DNA from: Dokdonella_A sp039926425
GTDB lineage: Bacteria > Pseudomonadota > Gammaproteobacteria > Xanthomonadales > Rhodanobacteraceae
Length of the DNA: 48,174 nt
Assembly (NCBI RefSeq): GCF_039926425.1
Contig: NZ_JBDSWZ010000148.1
Span: 1 to 48,174 of the forward strand
Reading direction: 5' to 3'
Positions 42,299-48,174 of the stretch are shown piece after piece (positions within the stretch are counted from its first letter, which is position 1; each line of letters begins with the position of its first letter). The notes under the pieces were generated by a model. It was not told the origin of the DNA. It saw nothing but the letters and a program-made list of their open reading frames with translations, and did not search any database. The position numbers and the translations under genes were made by a program.

Positions 42299-44734
42299 TC
42301 ACTCATGCCGCAAGGCCTCCATCGGCGCGGTGCGTGCGGCGTTTCGCGCGGGCAGCCAGCAGGCGAGAAGCGCAGCCGCGGCCAGCCCGATTGCGCTGAA
42401 GGCAAAGACGGAAACATCGCCGACGCCGGCGCCGAACAGCAGGCTGGAGATCAATTGCTCGCAGCCGAATGACAGAAGTGTGCCGATTGCCAGTCCGAGC
42501 ACGAGCAGCCGCGCTCCGCGTTGCATCACCTCGCGCAGGATTCGGCCGGGGCTGGCGCCGAGCGCCAGACGCACGCCGAATTCGCGCGTGCGGCTGACTA
42601 TATGCATCGTGATCAATCCATACAGGCCGATGACGGCCAGCAGCAGGCCCAGTGTGCCGAGTGCGAGCGACATCAGCCCGGCGATGCGTTGTGGCAACAA
42701 CGACAGCGCGATGAGATCGCCGAGTGGACGCACTTGGCCGGCCGGCTGCGACGCATCGAGCGACCGTACTGCACCGTTCAACTCCAGTGCGAAGGAACTG
42801 GCCGGCAGATCCGTTTTCACGACCAGCGATGTTTCGGCGTGCGGCCATTGCGCCAGCGGCAGGAACAGGAATGGCTGATTGACGTCCGACAGCGATGCAT
42901 AGCGGCCGTCTTCCGCAATACCGATGACCGTCAGCTGGCGCATGTCCTTGCCGTCGCCATAGCGAAAGGTGTGGCCGAGCACGTTGCCATCCGCGGCGAG
43001 TCGATGTGCCAGCGACGTATTGACGATGCCGACGTCGCTGCTGCCTTTGGCGTCGTGCGTGTCGAAATCGCGTCCGCTCATCCTGATCGTGAGGGCCGCA
43101 AAATAACCCGGAGAAATCAGGTTGACGTCCGGCGACAATTCATCGTCGCGCGCGCCGGCGACCTGGAAGCTGCCCATCTGCATACGGTCGAGGCTGAGTG
43201 GCGTCACCGCGGCGAGACCGGCCTGTTGTACGCCAGGCAATGCGCGCGCCTGCTCCAGCAACGACTGTTGGAGGCGCAACTGGTGCGAATCCTCGTAGCC
43301 GCTCGGACGCAAGTTGAAATCGGCAACCAGCACGTTCTGTGCATCGAAGCCGAGGTCGATCGCAGCAGCACGCTGCATCGCGTGCAGGAACAATCCACCC
43401 GTCACGAGAAGAACCAGCGTCAGTGCGATCTGGGCGACCACGAGTGCTGCACCGACGCGCGAGCGTCGGCCCGCCTCCTGCCGGCCGACCAGCACTTCGC
43501 CCGCGCCGGGTGCGCGACTGGACGCGCGCAGCGCGGGTAGCAGGCCGAACCCGATGGTGGTTGCGATGACGCAGCCCAATGCGAAGAGCAGAACCATCGA
43601 ACTGACTGGAATCTGCAGCAGCACCGGAACCGGCGTCGGCGGATCGATCCGTTCGAGCAGGCGGCACCACCAGAGACTCAGCGTCACACCGACGATGCCC
43701 GCGGCCACCGCCAGCAGCGCACTTTCGGCAAGCAACTGCGAAATGATCCTGCCACGACTCGCGCCCAACGCGAATCGCACTGCGATTTCAAAGCGACGCC
43801 CTTCGCCACGCGCCAGCATCATGCCTGCAACATTGACGCAGGCCACCAGCAGGATCATCGAAATCAACGCAAACAAAAAGCCTGAGAATGCCAGCAGGCT
43901 GCCGTGGAATTCCGCGGGCATCGAACGCAGTGGAGAAAGGCGCACGCCGGGATTGTCCTTCGAGGTTCCGGAATCGGCCGCGAGCTGTGTAACGATCGCG
44001 GACAGTTCCTGCTCGAGGCGAGCCGGCGTCACCTCAGGCGTCAGGCGTGCCCCGATCGAGAGCCAGCGTGCATTGGGGTTAGTCAGGTCCTGCGCCATTC
44101 CCGGCTGCAGCAGGGAGCGCTGGCTCAGCGGCAGGTAGAACTCCGGGCTGAAGAATCCGATCAGTCCGTGAAACGTGGGTGCCGTCACGCCGATCAGAGT
44201 AAACGCGCGACCGTTGATCAGGACAGGCTTGCCAATGGCGCCGTCGTCGGCGTTGAGATATTTGCGCCATGCCGCGTAAGTGGCGACCGCCACCGGCGTG
44301 CCCGAATCGATGCGATCGTCATTCGGGTTGAGCAGTCGTCCGCGATACGGCGTCACCTGTAGCGCGTCGAAGTAATTTCCGCTCACCAACGTGCTGAGGC
44401 CCCGCTGCGGCTCGCCGTTGGCGGTAAGGTTCACTGCTTCGAGGCGGTAGGCGAACAACGCCGCAGACGGTTTGATGCGGTCGGCGTAGTCGCGAAAATC
44501 AGGATACGAAAAACTGACGAAGTCCGAGCCCCGTCGCGTGCCGTCGATCTCGACGAGTTCCTGCGGCGCGCCGACGCCTTGCACGCCTGCGAACAGGTAC
44601 GTGTTGACGGCGCTGAACAACGTGGTTTCCGCGCCCACACCGATGGCAAGCGACAAGATCGAGAACAGCGCGAATCCCGGGCGTGCCACCAGTTGCCGGG
44701 CAGCGTGGCGAAAATCGGCGAACGCAAATCGCAT
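42299..44734 (-). CDS. giant two-module FtsX/MacB permease 5
   Basis: An 811-aa paralogue, first permease of the array in transcription order and next to the canonical ATPase. N-terminal helix FALFSILSLAIGVGAETTLF, a core with YAAWRKYLNADDGAIGKPVLI and LIGVTAPTFHG, FtsX loop GRRFEIAVRFALGASRGRI, a second core, FtsX loop SRTREFGVRLALGASPGRI, and the end RNAARTAPMEALRHE. Ninety bases separate it from the ATPase gene. Its second periplasmic core differs clearly from that of permeases 2 and 3, which suggests that the five proteins handle different partners or cargo. Confidence 0.93.
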   Translation of the reverse strand: MRFAFADFRHAARQLVARPGFALFSILSLAIGVGAETTLFSAVNTYLFAGVQGVGAPQELVEIDGTRRGSDFVSFSYPDFRDYADRIKPSAALFAYRLEAVNLTANGEPQRGLSTLVSGNYFDALQVTPYRGRLLNPNDDRIDSGTPVAVATYAAWRKYLNADDGAIGKPVLINGRAFTLIGVTAPTFHGLIGFFSPEFYLPLSQRSLLQPGMAQDLTNPNARWLSIGARLTPEVTPARLEQELSAIVTQLAADSGTSKDNPGVRLSPLRSMPAEFHGSLLAFSGFLFALISMILLVACVNVAGMMLARGEGRRFEIAVRFALGASRGRIISQLLAESALLAVAAGIVGVTLSLWWCRLLERIDPPTPVPVLLQIPVSSMVLLFALGCVIATTIGFGLLPALRASSRAPGAGEVLVGRQEAGRRSRVGAALVVAQIALTLVLLVTGGLFLHAMQRAAAIDLGFDAQNVLVADFNLRPSGYEDSHQLRLQQSLLEQARALPGVQQAGLAAVTPLSLDRMQMGSFQVAGARDDELSPDVNLISPGYFAALTIRMSGRDFDTHDAKGSSDVGIVNTSLAHRLAADGNVLGHTFRYGDGKDMRQLTVIGIAEDGRYASLSDVNQPFLFLPLAQWPHAETSLVVKTDLPASSFALELNGAVRSLDASQPAGQVRPLGDLIALSLLPQRIAGLMSLALGTLGLLLAVIGLYGLITMHIVSRTREFGVRLALGASPGRILREVMQRGARLLVLGLAIGTLLSFGCEQLISSLLFGAGVGDVSVFAFSAIGLAAAALLACWLPARNAARTAPMEALRHE

Positions 44735-44824
44735 GGGACCTTCCTCTCGTAGTGATGAATCGCGCTGTGAATCGTCGATGCGCCGGGCTTTGCAGTCGCA
44801 CCCTGCGCCTGTGCGAGCCGTCTG

Positions 44825-45586
44825 CTACAACGACTGGCCGACGGTGTTGCGGCTCGGTCGCAGCAGTCGCTCGTCCTCCTCATGGCGAAGCCGATGCATC
44901 GTCGCTTCATCGACCACGCGTCCATCGAACATGAAGATGCGGCGGTCTGAAAATTCTGCGTAACGCGTGTCATGGGTCACCATGCAGATCGTCGAACCCG
45001 CCTTGTGCAGGTCATCGAGCAAGGCCATCACCGCTTCGCCGTTCTTCGAGTCGAGGTTGCCGGTGGGTTCGTCCGCGAGCAGGATCGACGGTGAGCCGAC
45101 CAGCGCGCGAGCGACGGCGACACGCTGCTGTTGACCGCCGGACAACTGCGCCGGATAGTGCTTCACGCGATGCGCCATGCCGACCCGCTCGAGCGCGGCA
45201 ACCGCGCGATCGCGTCGTTCCGCTTTCGACACGCCATCCCTGTACGTCAGCGGCAGTTCGACGTTCTCGAACACGGTGAGGTCGCCGATCAGGTTGAACG
45301 CCTGGAAAACGAAGCCGATTTCCTGGTTGCGGATCTGCGCGCGTTCGTTCGCGCCGATATCGGCGACCTCGCGACCATTCAAGGTATAGGTGCCCTCGCT
45401 CGGTGTATCGAGGAGGCCAAGAATTGCGAGAAGGGTCGACTTGCCGCAGCCGGAAGGACCCGAGATCGACACGTACTCGCCCTTGCGGATGTCGAAATGC
45501 ACGCCAGCGAGCGCGTGCGTCTCGACCTCGTCGGTCAGGAACACCTTCTTGATGCTCTCGAGGTGGATCAGGCTGTCAGTGGTCAT
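44825..45586 (-). CDS. MacB/LolD-type ABC exporter ATPase (canonical)
   Basis: A 253-aa nucleotide-binding protein with all consensus elements: Walker A GPSGCGKST (43-51), Q-loop FVFQAFNLIG, signature LSGGQQQRVAVARA (148-161), Walker B ILLADE, D-loop NLDS (177-180) and MVTHD with the switch His. It should drive several of the permeases, since there are five permeases and only two ATPases in the operon. The C-terminal 30 residues (HRLRHEEDERLLRPSR) are charged. It stands between the adaptor and permease 5. Confidence 0.95.
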   Translation of the reverse strand: MTTDSLIHLESIKKVFLTDEVETHALAGVHFDIRKGEYVSISGPSGCGKSTLLAILGLLDTPSEGTYTLNGREVADIGANERAQIRNQEIGFVFQAFNLIGDLTVFENVELPLTYRDGVSKAERRDRAVAALERVGMAHRVKHYPAQLSGGQQQRVAVARALVGSPSILLADEPTGNLDSKNGEAVMALLDDLHKAGSTICMVTHDTRYAEFSDRRIFMFDGRVVDEATMHRLRHEEDERLLRPSRNTVGQSL

Positions 45587-45823
45587 GGTTGTGTCCGATG
45601 ATGGGCTGTACGGCGGAAGCTTGAAACACGAAGTACACGACGGAAAAGCGGTCGGTCAAAATCGCGGGACGAGTGTGCGATGCCATGCGGACTGAAGAAG
45701 AGATGCGGTTTCGTGGCCATGACTGATTGGGAATTGGCCGGCGTCGGACCACCAGGCCAGACGCGTGCCTTCTCTCGGATATTTGTCTTCGTGTTCATCG
45801 TGATTCAAATTTTCGCCCCACCA
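45587..45823. other. 237-base gap with CACGAAG repeats
   Basis: Inside the exporter operon, between adaptor and ATPase. ACACGAAGTACACG at about 45620 is inversely matched by CTTCGTGTTCATCGTG at about 45788. A 71-codon frame on the minus strand covers it but its peptide (FSPHGIAHSS, FRRVLRVSSFRR) looks like translated repeat. A weak GG-N10-GC match at 45703-45719 is too poor to call. Confidence 0.45.
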
Positions 45824-47077
45824 TTACTTCAATCGAATGCGGTCGTGCTGGTCATACGCGCTGGTGTCGGACAGCACGACCGTGTCGCCCACCGCCAGAC
45901 CGTTGCGGATCTCGATCAGGTTGGCCGAACTCTTGCCGAGTGCGACCGGTACCCGTGATGCGATTCCGCTTGCCGGGTCGACGCGGAACAGACGCACTTG
46001 CGAATCGGGCTGGCCAAACGCCGGGCGGCCGACATACAGCACGTCGGGCAGCCGATCGATTTCGATCGTGCCGTCCACCGACAGGTCGGGTCGCGCGCCG
46101 GGAGGAAGGCTGCCGACGAGGTCCACATCGACCTGCACCGTGCCGTTCTGCACCGCCGGATCGACGCGCGTGACCTTGCCGTCGACGATGCCATTGCGCG
46201 TGTCGATCTTTACCGGCTGGCCAAGCACGATGTCCTTTGCCTGCGTTTCGGCGATGCGCAGTTGGGCACGCAGTTCGTTCGGACGCGCGACCCGCGCGAG
46301 GTTGGTCCCGGCAACCACCTGCTGGCCTTCCTCAACCGGAACCTGTTGCAGCACGCCGTGGATGCCGGCGCGCAGATGCAACGCGTCGGCCTGCCTCTGG
46401 CGCAATTCGCGCGTCGCGATCAGTTGATCGAGACGTGCCTGCTCCGCGGCGAGTTGTGCGGTGATGTTGCGCTTGAACTCGATGACGCGTTGTTGTTCGA
46501 TGCCGACACGGTTCTTCAGTTGTGCAAGCACCACGATGCTCTTCTTGTATTGCACCGCTGGGATCACCCCTTTTTCGGCAACGATTTTTTCCGCCTCGGC
46601 CTGCATCCTTGCCGTTTCGTAATCGCTTTGCGCCTGTGCGAGGGACGATTGCTCGTCGAGCTGCTTCGAGGTGAGTTCTGTCCGCTTTGCCGCCAGATCC
46701 GATTGCGCAGCGGTGACCGCGGCCTTGCCGGCCAGCAACTGGTCGTCGACTTCAGGGTTGCTGAGCTCAAGGATCACCGTGTCGGGCTCGACCATCGCAC
46801 CCGGGCGGACCACGATGTGCTCGACGCGCGCTGCGGTTTCGGCAGCAATCCAGCGGATTTCCTTTGGCACCAGCGTGCCCGGCCCGCGTACTTCGCGCAG
46901 CAGTTCGCCGCGCTTGACGGTGTCGACCAGAACGCTTGAGCGTTCCACCGATGGAATCGCCGGTCCGAGTGATGCGAGTCCGATGCCGGCACCGGCAATC
47001 GCGACGACGACTGCGGCGCCGATCATGATCCGGCGATTGCGTTTGCGCTTCTTGAGTTCGGGGCGTGCGATATCCAT
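45824..47077 (-). CDS. HlyD/MacA-type periplasmic adaptor
   Basis: A 417-aa membrane fusion protein. It begins with a basic cytoplasmic stretch (ELKKRKRNRRIM), one membrane helix (IGAAVVVAIAGAGIGLASLG) and continues in the periplasm: half of a lipoyl domain, a long coiled-coil hairpin (about 110-230, with DLAAKRTELTSKQLDEQSS and ITAQLAAEQARLDQL), the second lipoyl half (GIHGVLQQVPVEEGQQVVAG), and beta-barrel and membrane-proximal domains (VDVDLVGSLPPGARPDLSV). Such adaptors link an inner-membrane ABC exporter to an outer-membrane channel of the TolC type, but no channel gene is present here. The start at 47077 avoids an upstream stretch without family features. It is the first gene of the exporter operon. 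Confidence 0.93.
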   Translation of the reverse strand: MDIARPELKKRKRNRRIMIGAAVVVAIAGAGIGLASLGPAIPSVERSSVLVDTVKRGELLREVRGPGTLVPKEIRWIAAETAARVEHIVVRPGAMVEPDTVILELSNPEVDDQLLAGKAAVTAAQSDLAAKRTELTSKQLDEQSSLAQAQSDYETARMQAEAEKIVAEKGVIPAVQYKKSIVVLAQLKNRVGIEQQRVIEFKRNITAQLAAEQARLDQLIATRELRQRQADALHLRAGIHGVLQQVPVEEGQQVVAGTNLARVARPNELRAQLRIAETQAKDIVLGQPVKIDTRNGIVDGKVTRVDPAVQNGTVQVDVDLVGSLPPGARPDLSVDGTIEIDRLPDVLYVGRPAFGQPDSQVRLFRVDPASGIASRVPVALGKSSANLIEIRNGLAVGDTVVLSDTSAYDQHDRIRLK

Positions 47078-47194
47078 GCGTGGAGAGAGCAGGGAGCGTG
47101 CCAAGGCTCCCGATCCATGCAAGTGATTGATTGTAGAGAATCCATGAAGCTGTCGCGCCAGAAAACTGTCCGATACCGAACACCTTCCGAACGC

Positions 47195-47211
47195 TGCCGT
47201 TCACTTGCCAA
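47195..47211 (-). promoter_or_regulatory. candidate sigma-54 promoter
   Basis: On the minus strand TTGGCAAGTGAACGGCA matches the consensus TTGGCACG-N4-TTGCA at the invariant GG (-24) and GC (-12) with the correct ten-base gap, plus TTGGCA and GCA around them; it differs at one -24 base and at the two T before GC. The adaptor start lies 118 bases downstream. The operon encodes its own sigma-54 activator, which fits. Confidence 0.5.
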
Positions 47212-47234
47212 AGAGGCATCGCGGCGGCGGCGTA

Positions 47235-47315
47235 GGCCGGACGCGTTCTACGCGGCCGGCGCTTTTACCGCCCGAACGGACAAGAGCGCCGGCCGCAAAA
47301 AGCACGCGTCCGGCC
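47235..47315. repeat. GC-rich inverted repeat, family C
   Basis: GGCCGGACGCGT and CGGCCGGCGCT on the left (47235-47264) are inversely repeated on the right (47283-47315) with a few differing bases in the middle of each arm. The repeat lies between the DUF2461 gene and the sigma-54 promoter candidate. A related pair is at 26198-26275. Confidence 0.75.
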
Positions 47316-47344
47316 CACGGGGCCGTTGGCCGGAATGGATGCGC

Positions 47345-48031
47345 TCAGAACTCGAGCCCCACCGCGGCGCACAGATAGTCGTTCATCGGTGCGACGCGCT
47401 TGAAGATATCGACGATCCGTGGGAGCAGCTCGTCCGACGTGACGATCGTGTCGCTGAACGATTGCCCCGCGGCAAAGTTGCGGCGACGGAGGTCGTCGAT
47501 CAGTTCGTGCGCGGGATCGAAGCCGCGCGGCGGGCGCGTGAGGCTTTCGCCCCAGAATTCGAAGCGCTCGCGGAATGCCTTCGCGTGCACGGCTTTCTTC
47601 CACGCCGCGGGATTGTCGGCGAGGAAGTCGCGGATTTTTTTCAACGTTGCGGGCTCGGGGTGCCACAGCCCGCCGCCCGCGAAACAGTCGCGCGGCTGGA
47701 GGTGCAGATAAAACGACGGCGCCTGGATCTCGCGGCGGCGTTCGTGTGCGAAGCGCGCGCCGGCCCAAGTCTTGTACGGGGTCTTGTCATTGGCGAAGCG
47801 TGTGTCGCGATAAATGCGAAACAAAGAACCATTTTGTGCGCGCGGATCGGCAATGTAGTGCGGACTGATCTTCGCGAGCGGCGCCTGCACGTCGGTGATC
47901 AGTTGTAGAAATGGATCGCGCAGCACGTCTTCGTAGCGCTGCTTGTTGTCCGCAAACCACGCGCGGTTGTTGTTCGCCGCCAGGTCGCGCAGGAACTTGA
48001 AGGTCTTCGGGGTGAAGTAGGTCGTGGCCAA
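47345..48031 (-). CDS. DUF2461 family protein
   Basis: A 228-aa soluble protein of the DUF2461/TIGR02453 family: FTPKTFKFLRDLAANNNRAWFADNKQRYEDVLRDP at the start, then FRIYRDTRFANDKTPYKTWAGARF, FYLHLQPRDCFAGGGLWHPEP and LKKIRDFLADNP. The family is widespread, and its biochemical function is not established. It begins with TTG at 48031; there is no ATG near the N-terminus, and the conserved residues begin within eight codons. It is on the same strand as the exporter operon but a 267-base gap with a repeat and a promoter candidate lies between, so it is probably separate. Confidence 0.9.
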   Translation of the reverse strand: MATTYFTPKTFKFLRDLAANNNRAWFADNKQRYEDVLRDPFLQLITDVQAPLAKISPHYIADPRAQNGSLFRIYRDTRFANDKTPYKTWAGARFAHERRREIQAPSFYLHLQPRDCFAGGGLWHPEPATLKKIRDFLADNPAAWKKAVHAKAFRERFEFWGESLTRPPRGFDPAHELIDDLRRRNFAAGQSFSDTIVTSDELLPRIVDIFKRVAPMNDYLCAAVGLEF

Positions 48032-48134
48032 GGCGGTCGTCGATTGGAGGAAAACGCGATTGTAAGAGTGCCTATGCGGCGGGTGAACCGTCTGCGTTGC
48101 CGGGTCGAGTGGTCATTGGAGGCGGATGCCGATC

Positions 48135-48170
48135 TGTCGACCCAAGCATCGCGGCTGAAGCTGCTCCCAC
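48135..48170 (+). repeat. REP-like palindrome, family B (single arm)
   Basis: TGTCGACCCAA followed by GCATCGCGGCTGAAGCTGC and TCCCAC repeats the right half of the doublet at 21564-21603. The window ends four bases later, so a second arm may follow. Confidence 0.8.
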
Positions 48171-48174
48171 GGCC

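Noticed and set aside
45703..45719. Possible second sigma-54 promoter before the canonical ATPase
   Set aside because: GG-N10-GC is present but the flanks (TGGCCA, CCGCA) fit the consensus poorly; such matches are expected by chance in GC-rich DNA.
45583..45798. 71-codon frame in the gap between adaptor and ATPase
   Set aside because: The peptide looks like translated intergenic repeat and has no ribosome-binding site of note.

Overview
The window is GC-rich, densely coded chromosomal DNA. It looks like a gammaproteobacterium of the Xanthomonadales, probably near Rhodanobacteraceae or Xanthomonadaceae. Reasons: the gene order argC-argH-proB-proA, a HisRS of the type found in xanthomonads, a secreted M14 peptidase ending in a DGFE motif, EpmA directly after LigA, and several families of short REP-like palindromes. 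This placement is inference from gene order and remembered protein similarity; no database search was run.

Layout. 1-4030: end of the arginine operon (argC tail, argH) running into the proline genes proB and proA with overlapping stop/start codons. 4217-5257: a LmbE/PIG-L deacetylase. 5364-13082: small genes, mostly unknown: a 121-aa protein behind a foldable leader, a cryptic metallothionein, a very acidic 67-aa protein, an Ala-rich lipoprotein, a lone GAF protein, two DUF3606-type mini-proteins, a secreted EF-hand protein and an MFS transporter. 13382-15118: tRNA-Pro(CGG) and hisS. 15146-15657: a GIY-YIG endonuclease gene enclosed by perfect 34-bp inverted repeats with a 4-bp direct repeat outside them, apparently a tiny mobile element made from the local REP-like palindrome. 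15761-26144: an ammonia-lyase of the HAL family with an insertion, a cluster of REP-like repeats, a secreted zinc carboxypeptidase, a TPR-like protein, ligA, epmA and an MFS transporter of the HcaT type. 26325-28454: a secreted hydrolase with a DUF4785-like partner.

28733-47077 is the most striking region. It is a minus-strand array that reads, in transcription order: HlyD/MacA-type adaptor, canonical MacB/LolD-type ATPase, a giant two-module FtsX permease, a remnant of a lost permease, four more giant permeases, a second ATPase with altered motifs, a sigma-54-dependent response regulator and an NtrY-like sensor kinase. The permeases belong to the MacB/ADOP (duplicated orphan permease) type. 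A good sigma-54 promoter match lies about 120 bases before the adaptor start, so the system may activate its own transcription. The substrate is unknown. No TolC-like outer-membrane channel is encoded here.

47345-48031 is a DUF2461 protein, and the window ends in another REP-like repeat.
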